Shown here in pieces: positions 44,596 to 51,057 of a DNA stretch of 51,057 bases. Position 1 is the stretch's first letter. Every line of letters starts with the position of its first letter. The stretch spans positions 1-51,057 of the forward strand of contig JABLXN010000025.1 of assembly GCA_013177995.1 (NCBI GenBank), in the 5' to 3' direction. The stretch comes from Brevinematales bacterium (GTDB lineage Bacteria > Spirochaetota > Brevinematia > Brevinematales > Thermospiraceae). Under the pieces are notes generated by a model. The model was not told where the DNA came from, did not search any database, and saw nothing but the letters and a program-made list of their open reading frames with translations. The position numbers were made by a program, and so were the translations under genes.

Positions 44596-45504
44596 TTATT
44601 GAGAAAGTTTCTCTTTCAAGAGGAGCATTTCCTGGGGTAATTCGATGACAAAATGGAGTTTTTCTCCAGTGATCGGATGGGCAAAAGAGAGTTCCTTGGC
44701 ACAAAGGGCAATCCCCGGGAGATGGTACTGGTTGGCATGGCGGGAGTAGAGAGGATCTCCAGCGATAGGATGGCCGATATGAGCCATGTGAACACGGATC
44801 TGGTGTGTTCGGCCGGTGTAAATACGCACCTCGACAAGGGCGTGGTTTTTGAGATACTCAAGAACTCGATATTCTGATAAGGCTGGTTTCCCTGTGGAAA
44901 CGACAGCCATTTTTTTTCTGTTGGTATTGCAGCGACCAATAGGGGCGTCAATGGTGCCACTTGCCGGCGGATGGCCTTTGACGATAGCCTGGTAGATCTT
45001 GTGGATGCGATGGTTCTTGAAATCTTCTACAAGCCGGTGGTGAGCCCTATCCGTGAGAGCTACAATGAGAAGACCTGTGGTGTCTTTGTCGAGCCGGTGA
45101 ACGATTCCAGGTCGTTCCTTTCCCCCAACCGAAGACAGATGATCTCCTAAATGATAGAGAAGACCATGCACAAGCGTGCCCTCTTCATGACCTTTGGAGG
45201 GGTGGACCACAACCCCATAGGGCTTGTTGATGACGGCGATGTGTTCGTCCTGATAGACCACAGAAAACGCCACCGGTTGGGGTTCTAACTCTAAAGGCTT
45301 GGGATCCGGGATTTCCACTGTAATCACGTCCCCTACCTGCACTTCATGACTCAATTTTTCTTTTCGATTGTTGACAGTGATGGGGATATCCTGTGATTTG
45401 AGCCCGCTTCTTGTTATGGCATAGCCCTGTTGTTGGAGATAGTCGGCGACGATTTTGTCAAGTCTCCCCTTTGTGGGGGAAAGAAACTCCACTCGTGTGG
45501 GCAT
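44596..45504 (-). CDS. rluD: RluD-family 23S rRNA pseudouridine synthase
   Basis: The 302-residue enzyme has an N-terminal S4 RNA-binding domain (about 13-75) and a catalytic domain with HRLDKDTTGLLIVA, whose Asp (about 142) is the nucleophile. TGRTHQIRVHMAHIGHPIAGD is the second signature. It isomerises uridines in 23S rRNA; the exact position (RluD 1911/1915/1917, or an RluC-like site) cannot be fixed. It follows rlmN by 2 nt on the same strand, so two rRNA modification genes are joined. Confidence 0.88.
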   Translation of the reverse strand: MPTRVEFLSPTKGRLDKIVADYLQQQGYAITRSGLKSQDIPITVNNRKEKLSHEVQVGDVITVEIPDPKPLELEPQPVAFSVVYQDEHIAVINKPYGVVVHPSKGHEEGTLVHGLLYHLGDHLSSVGGKERPGIVHRLDKDTTGLLIVALTDRAHHRLVEDFKNHRIHKIYQAIVKGHPPASGTIDAPIGRCNTNRKKMAVVSTGKPALSEYRVLEYLKNHALVEVRIYTGRTHQIRVHMAHIGHPIAGDPLYSRHANQYHLPGIALCAKELSFAHPITGEKLHFVIELPQEMLLLKEKLSQ

Positions 45505-45506
45505 GG

Positions 45507-46610
45507 CTACAGTCTGATCTCCCGATTTTTCCAGAGAAGGCCTAATTGGCCACAGCCGGCGGCAATTTTTCTCCCTCGACTCTTTCGGAGGGTGGCATGG
45601 ATACCGGCTTCTTTCAAAAAGAGAAGAAAGGTCTTCACCCTTCCCTGCGAGGGGGTTTCGAGGTCAATACCCTCGACAGGATTGTAGGGGATAATATTGA
45701 GAAGGTATTTGAAGGGAAGCAGAAGCTTTCGTAAGCCCTCAGCGTCCTCTCTTCGGTCATTGACACCGGCAATGAGGATGTATTCAAAGGTAATTCTTCG
45801 TCCTGTGGCATCCTGATATTCCCGAAGGGCTTCCATGAGGTCATCGAGGGGGTTGGTTTTGGCTATTGGCATGAGACGTTCTCTTCCTATCCGGAAGGGA
45901 GAATGGAGCGAAACAGCCAGCCGGACGGGTTGATTCCACTGGGTAAATTCTCGAATGCCCTCAATAATACCGGCGGTAGAAATGGTGATATGGCGGTAGC
46001 CAAGGTTATAGCCCTTGGGATGGGTGAGGGTGCGAATGGCTTTCTGGACGTTTTCCCAGTTGAGGAAGGGTTCTCCCATCCCCATGAAAACGATATTGGA
46101 GATTTTTCTCGGTGTGGTAAGAGAAAGCCCAAAAAGCCCGGGATGTTGAAGGATAAATTCTTCGGCAAGAATGACCTGGGCGAGGATTTCATCTACTTCT
46201 AAGTTTCTAGCAAAACCAAGCTTTCCCGTCGCACAGAAGACACATCCAAGGGGACACCCCGCTTGAGAGGAGACACAAAGGGTGAGTCGTTTTTTGGGGT
46301 CGTCGCTTTCCTCGGTAGCCTCATCCTGTTTGAGGATGACTGCCTCTATATGATGACCGTCCAAGGTTTCAAAAAGAAGCTTGACACTTTCTTCCTCTTC
46401 GAGGCTGTCTATAATGCGGAGGGGAAGAAGTACCAGATCATTCTGGAGTTCGTCTCGCCACTTCTTGGGGAGATCCGTCATTCTTTGAATATCGGTGATG
46501 AACTTTGTCCATACCCACGTCCATATCTGATTGGCCCGGTGGGGTGGTTGGCCTATCTCTTCCATCAGAGAGCGCAATTCCTCAAGCGAAAGATTGAGCC
46601 ATCGTTTCAT
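45507..46610 (-). CDS. rlmN: Dual-specificity 23S rRNA/tRNA adenine-C2 methyltransferase
   Basis: The 367-residue radical SAM enzyme methylates A2503 in 23S rRNA and A37 in some tRNAs. CPLGCVFCATG supplies the three cysteines for the 4Fe-4S cluster. NIVFMGMGEPFLNWENV and LAVSLHSP are family motifs, and a Cys near the C-terminus (AAGCGQL) acts in the methyl-Cys chemistry. The ATG overlaps the ppa stop by 4 nt. Confidence 0.95.
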   Translation of the reverse strand: MKRWLNLSLEELRSLMEEIGQPPHRANQIWTWVWTKFITDIQRMTDLPKKWRDELQNDLVLLPLRIIDSLEEEESVKLLFETLDGHHIEAVILKQDEATEESDDPKKRLTLCVSSQAGCPLGCVFCATGKLGFARNLEVDEILAQVILAEEFILQHPGLFGLSLTTPRKISNIVFMGMGEPFLNWENVQKAIRTLTHPKGYNLGYRHITISTAGIIEGIREFTQWNQPVRLAVSLHSPFRIGRERLMPIAKTNPLDDLMEALREYQDATGRRITFEYILIAGVNDRREDAEGLRKLLLPFKYLLNIIPYNPVEGIDLETPSQGRVKTFLLFLKEAGIHATLRKSRGRKIAAGCGQLGLLWKNREIRL

Positions 46611-47272
46611 ACTAACCTGCCCGATGAGCGAGCGTGCTGTATCTCTTCTCCGTAGAGGGCAAGGTAATCCTCATGGGCACGCCGGATCACCTCATGAGCC
46701 TCGCCTACTCCATACACGTGGGTAATCTCACAGCGGTTGTCTTCATTGTCCGGGGCGTTTTTGTAGGTGAGAAAATAGTGAACAATACGATCCAAAAGAA
46801 GGGGTGGGAGATCGTTGATATCTTTGTACATTTCATAGACAGCGTCCTTTACCATCACAGCCACAATCTTGTCATCGGCTTCCCCATGGTCTATCATCCG
46901 GATGCCACCGATAGGGCGAGCATGGAGGAGAATGTCGCCGTGAAAGAGGGCTTTTTCTGAGAGGACACAGATATCAAGGGGATCCATATCCCCTACCACC
47001 TGGGAACGGCCTGTTTTTTCCCGGCAGAAGGAGGCTGTTTTTTCTCCACAGAGTGTCTGAGGGATAAACCCATAGAGCATGGGAGGGATACTGGAGTAGA
47101 GCTGTGGCCTATCGACCTTGAGCATACCTGTTTCCTTGTCCAGTTCATATTTCACGGTATCAGAAGGGACAAGTTCAATGTAAGCGGAGACCACATTGGG
47201 ATATTCTTCTCCAATACGTACCCCATGCCAGGGATGAGCGCGAAAAACACAGTATGGGCTTTTTTCTTTCAA
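46607..47272 (-). CDS. ppa: Inorganic pyrophosphatase
   Basis: The 221-residue soluble family I pyrophosphatase hydrolyses PPi to drive biosynthesis. VVGDMDPLDICVLSE is the Asp-rich metal signature, and DKIVAVMVKDAVYEMYKDINDLP is also typical. The best start is a TTG at 47270-47272 with AAGGAG 6 nt upstream. A longer frame also starts with TTG (47323) but has no ribosome site. The protein is longer than the usual 170-180 residues of E. coli-type enzymes. It heads a ppa-rlmN-rluD operon. Confidence 0.88.
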   Translation of the reverse strand: MKEKSPYCVFRAHPWHGVRIGEEYPNVVSAYIELVPSDTVKYELDKETGMLKVDRPQLYSSIPPMLYGFIPQTLCGEKTASFCREKTGRSQVVGDMDPLDICVLSEKALFHGDILLHARPIGGIRMIDHGEADDKIVAVMVKDAVYEMYKDINDLPPLLLDRIVHYFLTYKNAPDNEDNRCEITHVYGVGEAHEVIRRAHEDYLALYGEEIQHARSSGRLV

Positions 47273-47336
47273 GGTATACTCCTTCAAAAACGTGTCTATT
47301 AGTGTAAGGAGAAAAGAGGGCAAAAATCAACTTCTT

Positions 47337-47366
47337 CAGACCTTTGCACATCGTGCAAAGGTTTCG
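47337..47366. repeat. Solo palindrome related to the MITE ends, decayed
   Basis: CAGACCTTTGCACA meets TCGTGCAAAGGTTTCG; it is one base shorter in the loop and has changes at both outer ends compared with the palindrome of the 202-bp element. No body of the element remains, and no target duplication is seen. Confidence 0.6.
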
Positions 47367-47409
47367 AACAACGAGAAGTTTTTCTGTAACACTCCTCTTC
47401 TCCCAGCGT

Positions 47410-47438
47410 TTGCTTTTTTCCTCGAAAAGCCTTACAAT
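47410..47438 (+). promoter_or_regulatory. Promoter of the ferritin-like/VIT1 gene
   Basis: TTGCTT (47410-47415), 17 nt, TACAAT (47433-47438), about 30 nt upstream of the ATG. Confidence 0.6.
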
Positions 47439-47469
47439 CGTAGAAAAACAAAAACCGGAGTAGGGTTCT

Positions 47470-48330
47470 ATGGGGAAAAAATACCTGAAAGCTCTTCTTG
47501 CTATTCAGAGAAATGAAATGACGGAATACGTGGTGTACAAAAAGCTTGCCGCCATGGTAGAAGAAAAGAATGCCAAGGTGCTTTCTCAGATTGCTGAGGC
47601 GGAAAAGTCCCATGCCCTGTACTGGCAAAAGAAAACCGGAATTGAAGTCAAGCCAGACATGAGAAAGGTGTTTTTGAGGGTTATCTTGGCCAAGATGTTA
47701 GGAATGACCTTTGTACTCAAATTGATGGAAAGGAATGAAGGGACGGGTTCAAGGCACTATGCAAAACTCTCGGAGATTTTCCCTGAAGCCAAAAAAATAG
47801 GAGAAGAAGAGGAGCTTCATGAAAAATCACTTTTGAATATGCTTGATGAAGAGAAATTACGCTATGTGGGTTCTATTGTTTTGGGGCTCAATGATGCCCT
47901 TGTGGAGTTGACAGGAGCCCTGGCGGGTTTTACCCTTGCGTTGAGGGATGCAAAGCTTATCTCCATAGCCGGACTTGTCACAGGGGTGTCGGCTGCTTTT
48001 TCCATGGCAGCTTCAAACTATTTGGCTTCAAAGGCCGAGGGGGAGAAGCATCCCTGGAAAGCGGCCCTTTATACCGGTGGGGCTTATATGCTTACCGTGC
48101 TTTTGATGATTCTTCCCTATCTTTTGCTCAGTAATAGTTTTGTCAGTCTGGGTGTGATGATTTTTGTGGTGATAGGGATCATCGGCCTGTTCAACTACTA
48201 CATCTCTGTGGCCAAGGATATGGATTTTAAAGAGCGATTCTTTGAGATGAGTCTCATAAGTCTTGGGGTGGCGACCTTTTCCTTTTGTTTGGGCTGGGTG
48301 CTCAAAATCTTCTTTGGCGTGGATGGCTAA
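47470..48330 (+). CDS. Ferritin-like domain fused to VIT1/CCC1-type metal transporter
   Basis: The protein has 286 residues. Residues 1-130 are a rubrerythrin-like four-helix domain with spaced Glu and His (QRNEMTEY, EAEKSHALYW, EEEELHEKSLLNML). The rest is a VIT1-type membrane domain of about five helices, beginning VGSIVLGLNDALVELTGALA, the signature of iron/manganese transporters. The architecture equals the membrane-bound ferritin (MbfA) group, which exports or detoxifies Fe2+ and Mn2+. It is a single gene with its own promoter. Confidence 0.87.
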   Translation: MGKKYLKALLAIQRNEMTEYVVYKKLAAMVEEKNAKVLSQIAEAEKSHALYWQKKTGIEVKPDMRKVFLRVILAKMLGMTFVLKLMERNEGTGSRHYAKLSEIFPEAKKIGEEEELHEKSLLNMLDEEKLRYVGSIVLGLNDALVELTGALAGFTLALRDAKLISIAGLVTGVSAAFSMAASNYLASKAEGEKHPWKAALYTGGAYMLTVLLMILPYLLLSNSFVSLGVMIFVVIGIIGLFNYYISVAKDMDFKERFFEMSLISLGVATFSFCLGWVLKIFFGVDG

Positions 48331-48363
48331 CACGGGTGAAATGAGGCACTCTCATGATAAAAC

Positions 48364-48392
48364 TTGAAAAAACTTTCTTTTTTCGTTATGCT
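48364..48392 (+). promoter_or_regulatory. Promoter of the exported TPR gene
   Basis: TTGAAA (48364-48369), 17 nt, TATGCT (48387-48392), 24 nt before the ATG, with AAGGAG between. Confidence 0.6.
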
Positions 48393-48415
48393 ATTTTTGA
48401 TGAAAAGGAGAGAAT

Positions 48416-49171
48416 ATGCCTCAAGAGATTATAAAAATAGTTTTTTTTGCTTTTTTCGTGATGAGTATAGGTGGTGGGTGGGCTCAGGAAGCAGAAAGTG
48501 GCGCAGGTGAACAGTCGGTGGTTTCTCAGGAGACGGTGGAACCTTCTCCTCAGCCTGTTGAGACGCCACAGAGTCCTACGCCGCCATCCACTTCAACTCC
48601 AGTGTCAACACCTACACCAGTGATATCTCCCCGTCCTGCTTCAGGAATCGGGAGCGAAGAGCGTCTCTTGCAGGCCATTCAGGCCAATCCGACAGATAGG
48701 AATGCCTACAATCGGCTTTTGGATTATTACAGGGCTCAGAAGAGAACCCAGGATCATCTCAAGATTCTCATCAAAGCCATTCAAAATATAGGGGGAAATC
48801 TCACCTATTATCTGTGGATGGGGGATGATTATATGGAGCTTTCTGATTATTCCAAGGCTCTCATTTCGTATCAGTATGCTCTCAAAGAGGCTCCAACAAA
48901 TCCGGCGGTGTATCTGAAGTTGGGGAATGCTCATTTGCTTCTCAAGAATTATTATAGCGCTGAGACGGCTCTTCTTGCGGCTCTTTATTATGGAGAAAGG
49001 TCTGGGAAGATCAATATCCCCTTTGCGTATCGTTTGCTTGGAGAGTGTTATGAGGGGGTCAAAAATTATGTCGAGGCATTGAAGTGGTATCAGAAGGCTT
49101 ATAGGCTTTCTCCTACGCAGGAGTACAAGGTCCTTGTGGATAGGGTTCAGGCTCAGGCCACCAATCAGTAG
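48416..49171 (+). CDS. Exported TPR protein with Pro/Thr-rich linker
   Basis: The 251-residue protein has a signal peptide (MPQEIIKIVFFAFFVMSIGG, cleavage after WAQ). A Pro/Thr/Ser-rich linker follows (about residues 35-75), then three or four TPR units such as MELSDYSKALISYQYALKEA, LLKNYYSAETALLAALYYG and GVKNYVEALKWYQKAYRLS. It is probably a periplasmic scaffold tethered at a distance by the linker. No neighbour defines its partner. The 158 nt after it hold nothing recognisable. Confidence 0.72.
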   Translation: MPQEIIKIVFFAFFVMSIGGGWAQEAESGAGEQSVVSQETVEPSPQPVETPQSPTPPSTSTPVSTPTPVISPRPASGIGSEERLLQAIQANPTDRNAYNRLLDYYRAQKRTQDHLKILIKAIQNIGGNLTYYLWMGDDYMELSDYSKALISYQYALKEAPTNPAVYLKLGNAHLLLKNYYSAETALLAALYYGERSGKINIPFAYRLLGECYEGVKNYVEALKWYQKAYRLSPTQEYKVLVDRVQAQATNQ

Positions 49172-49329
49172 AAATTGGCATTTGTTTTCTTTCAAAGCCG
49201 AGCCGTGGGCTGAAAGGAAAAAGAGGAGGGGAGTTTTGAGAGGGGCGTTCAAAAATCTTTCTCAAGGAGTTCTTTCACTTTTGCACGATGGAATGAGTGG
49301 TACTGAAGGGGACAAAAGCCTTTGGACTT

Positions 49330-50487
49330 CTACTGATATACGAACTCTCCATACGGCGTGAGGAGAATCACTTCGTTTTTCCCTGAAGGGGAAGATTCGA
49401 TTTTGCCGACGATTTTTCCTTCGATATGGTATTTTTCTCCTATGGTGAGGAGGGAGGGGGCGATTTCTTGAGGAACATAGAACTCTATCCTGTGGCCCAT
49501 ATTGAAGACCTGATACATCTCTTTCCATTCGACACCGGTTTTCTGGATAGCCTTGAAGAGGGGAGGTACAGGGAAAAGGTTGTTTTTCACATAGCGAAGG
49601 CCATGGCCGAAGTTTTTGCATTTGGCCTGTCCGCCACCGGTACAGTGAACGATGCCGTGAATATGTTCCCGAAACGAAAGGAGAATCTCTTTGATAAGGG
49701 GAAGATAGGTGCGGGTAGGGGAGAGGAGGGCTTCACCGATGGTGAACTCACTTTCGGGGAGGGGATCATCAAGTCGATAGGGGCCTTGATAGACCAGGTC
49801 TTGTGGAACGGTGGGAGAGTAGCTTTCTGGATAACGGGAGGCATACTCATGAGAGAGGAGTTGATGCCTGGCCAACGTGAGGCCATTGGAGGCAATTCCC
49901 GAGTTGGGTTTGTCTTCGTAGAGAGCCTGTCCCGTTGAGGAAAAGCCCACAATCACATCTCCGGGTTGCATGCGCATGGTGATGATCTCGGTTTCTTTCA
50001 ATGTGGCGACTGCCGTGGCATCAACGATGAGGGTTTGGACAAGGTCTCCTACATCAGCCGTTTCTCCACCACTCATGGTACACACAATGCCATAAGGCTT
50101 CAGGGAGGCAAAAAAGCGCTCATACCCGTGAATGATGGCTTTGATGGCTTCACCGGGGATTCGGTGGGCGTTTCTTCCAATGGTATTGGAAAAGAGGAAG
50201 GGACCTACCGCTCCCACACAGGCCATATCATCTGTATTCATCACGGCGGCGTCCTGGGCAAGACCAGCATACCACTGGTTGTCTCCCGTTTCCTGTGCCA
50301 TGAGGTACGCAATACTTGACTTGGTGCCACTTCCATCGGCATGCATGAGAATGTAGCTACCATTCTCAAAAGGGCTACGAAGGATTTTGCAAAAACTTCC
50401 AGGGAAGGCTCCCTCATCTATCCCTTTGAGGGCGGCGTGAACATCCTCTTTGGTGGGGGAAACTCCCCTCTGACGATATTTTTCCAT
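49330..50487 (-). CDS. purM: Phosphoribosylaminoimidazole (AIR) synthetase, divergent form
   Basis: The 385-residue ATP-dependent enzyme closes the imidazole ring (FGAM to AIR) in purine synthesis. The core motifs are present in modified form: HADGSGTKSS (usual GTDGVGTK), MNTDDMACVGA, SGGETADVGD, SSTGQALYEDKPNSGIASNG (a longer loop than the usual SSGLHSNG), and HCTGGGQAK. YQVFNMGHRIEFYV replaces the common FNMGIGM. It is longer than the approximately 345-residue E. coli enzyme. The ATG has GGAG upstream and a perfect promoter. It lies far from purB but in the same pathway. Confidence 0.87.
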   Translation of the reverse strand: MEKYRQRGVSPTKEDVHAALKGIDEGAFPGSFCKILRSPFENGSYILMHADGSGTKSSIAYLMAQETGDNQWYAGLAQDAAVMNTDDMACVGAVGPFLFSNTIGRNAHRIPGEAIKAIIHGYERFFASLKPYGIVCTMSGGETADVGDLVQTLIVDATAVATLKETEIITMRMQPGDVIVGFSSTGQALYEDKPNSGIASNGLTLARHQLLSHEYASRYPESYSPTVPQDLVYQGPYRLDDPLPESEFTIGEALLSPTRTYLPLIKEILLSFREHIHGIVHCTGGGQAKCKNFGHGLRYVKNNLFPVPPLFKAIQKTGVEWKEMYQVFNMGHRIEFYVPQEIAPSLLTIGEKYHIEGKIVGKIESSPSGKNEVILLTPYGEFVYQ

Positions 50488-50516
50488 GCTTTCTCCGCTA
50501 CTTTTGGTGAGTATTT

Positions 50517-50545
50517 ATTATAAGAAAGGGAAATGTTTCTGTCAA
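50517..50545 (-). promoter_or_regulatory. Perfect sigma-70 promoter of purM
   Basis: On the minus strand TTGACA (50540-50545), 17 nt, TATAAT (50517-50522), both boxes identical to consensus. No purine riboswitch fold was noticed in the short leader. Confidence 0.85.
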
Positions 50546-50579
50546 AAGGAGGGGATATGAACCAGAAGAAAAATTTTTC

Positions 50580-50780
50580 GAGACCCTTGCACGGGTGTTT
50601 TCTTCCCTTGTTTGGGTCAGGAGCTACGCCCCTGAAACCCCGCTTTTTCTGTTTACAAGGGCTTATTTGTCTTTTTTATTCAAAAAAGTAGAATTATTTA
50701 TTATGATAAGGAATATTTTTATACTATTTTTGTTTTTTTACTACTTTTTTGAGACCTTCGCACATTCGTGCAAAGGTCTC
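50580..50780 (+). mobile_element. 202-bp MITE-like element, copy J
   Basis: Complete copy with ends GAGACCCTTGCACGGGTG and palindrome 50751-50780. The flanks are TTTTC and TTTCT, so no exact 5-bp duplication is seen. Its body is closest to copy G (23551-23751). Confidence 0.87.
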
Positions 50781-50793
50781 TTTCTTTTTCTCT

Positions 50794-50833
50794 TGTCGTT
50801 CCACATATGAAACTGAATACCTATTTTCACATT
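50794..50833 (+). repeat. 40-bp block shared with 23754-23793
   Basis: It begins TGTCGTTCCACATATGAAAC and matches the inverted copy at 23754-23793 at 39 of 40 positions. Its last base is the first base of the -35 box of the promoter that follows. Confidence 0.75.
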
Positions 50834-50897
50834 TGACAAAGAAGGGGCAACGAAGGGATAATAAGGAGGAACTATGAAGAGGAGTCAACTATTATAA
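50833..50897 (+). pseudogene. Promoter, ribosome site and first codons of a gene cut off by an insertion
   Basis: TTGACA (50833-50838), 18 nt, GATAAT (50857-50862), then AAGGAGG and ATG at 50874. Only seven codons (MKRSQLL) follow before TAA. The opposite strand from 50894 onward encodes the end of an IS110-type transposase. The simplest reading is a normal gene start interrupted by the insertion sequence; the lost gene cannot be named. Confidence 0.55.
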
Positions 50898-51057
50898 ATT
50901 CACCTCCTGAGGGAAGGATGTAAGGCGGAGGGGGTCGAAGGTAGTTTGATGAGAGAGCATGGCGTAGAGGAGGCGAAGGAGTTTGTGAGCCACGCAGAGA
51001 TTGGCCTTTTTAGCAACACGGGATTGAGCAAATTTGAGGTTAAAATACTCACCGAAA
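50892..51057 (-). CDS. IS110-family transposase, C-terminal fragment at the window edge
   Basis: The last 54 codons are visible on the minus strand, ending with TAA at 50892-50894. The peptide includes QSRVAKKANLCVAHKLLRLL and AMLSHQTTFDP, typical of the C-terminal end of IS110/IS116/IS902 transposases. The rest lies beyond the window. IS110 elements move as circles guided by a bridge RNA from the non-coding end upstream of the transposase, which is not included here. Almost no sequence separates the stop codon from the broken gene start, so the right end of the element must be very short or overlap it. Confidence 0.72.
   Translation of the reverse strand, partial: FGEYFNLKFAQSRVAKKANLCVAHKLLRLLYAMLSHQTTFDPLRLTSFPQEVNL

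Noticed and set aside
50488-50580. Purine riboswitch upstream of purM
   Set aside because: The leader between the perfect promoter and the start codon is far too short for the aptamer.

Overview
The window is a 51 kb chromosomal piece of a diderm, flagellated bacterium. Signs of this are several outer-membrane beta-barrel-like proteins, lipoproteins, the anti-sigma factor FlgM behind a sigma-28-like promoter, and very consensus-like sigma-70 promoters. The gene mix (UPF0182, a giant kinase/ATPase/GAF/phosphatase fusion, a Thermotoga/archaeal-type split glutamate synthase, a TrmI-type tRNA m1A58 methyltransferase) suggests an anaerobic, possibly thermophilic spirochaete-like lineage. That assignment is inference; there is no rRNA or tRNA in the window to settle it.

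Layout. 0.6-5.4 kb: a minus-strand envelope cluster (two beta-barrel-like proteins, a CotH-kinase lipoprotein with a C-terminal CBM48-like domain, a DUF4956 membrane protein). 5.5-10.6 kb: a 1692-residue Ser/Thr kinase-ATPase-GAF-SpoIIE phosphatase. 10.7-11.3 kb: a pile of mobile repeats. 11.5-13.3 kb: an AT-rich two-gene type II restriction-modification system. 13.3-14.1 kb: trmI. 15.0-22.7 kb: a plus-strand operon (divergent EF-G, membrane PAS-like protein, UPF0182, small TPR-like protein, folD, rsmI, flgM). 22.8-24.1 kb: a long gene-free stretch with a GC-rich foldable island and several repeats. 24.1-30.7 kb: plus-strand operon (TPR protein, zinc ribbon, DUF192, DUF4139, alanine-type aminotransferase, ligA). 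30.9-32.7 kb: htpG. 33.1-34.4 kb: two paralogous envelope proteins. 34.4-39.8 kb: a five-gene split glutamate synthase operon, divergent from icd and purB. 42.6-47.3 kb: a CapA-like lipoprotein, an ATP-binding regulator with its own sigma-28-like promoter, rluD, rlmN, ppa. 47.5-50.5 kb: a ferritin-like/VIT1 fusion, a TPR protein, purM. The window ends inside an IS110-family transposase that seems to have broken another gene.

The most striking content is intergenic. A family of about 202-bp non-coding elements occurs ten times. Each copy has about 18-bp imperfect terminal inverted repeats starting GAGACC, a central hairpin and a 30-bp terminal palindrome. Eight of the ten are flanked by exact 5-bp direct repeats (AGTTT, GATTT, TAAAT, GAAAT, ATTTT), and one copy sits inside another with its own 5-bp duplication. 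This is a transposed MITE-like family whose transposase source is not in the window. Other repeats are a hairpin family with 20-bp arms of the form GGCTATTNCCYTGTTTCAGC, a 9-bp tandem repeat used twice as a landing site, a 40-bp block shared by two loci, and a 27-bp block shared by two GC-rich structured segments. One of those segments (22989-23234) is closed by an 18-bp stem and looks like an uncharacterised structured RNA or a folded mobile remnant.
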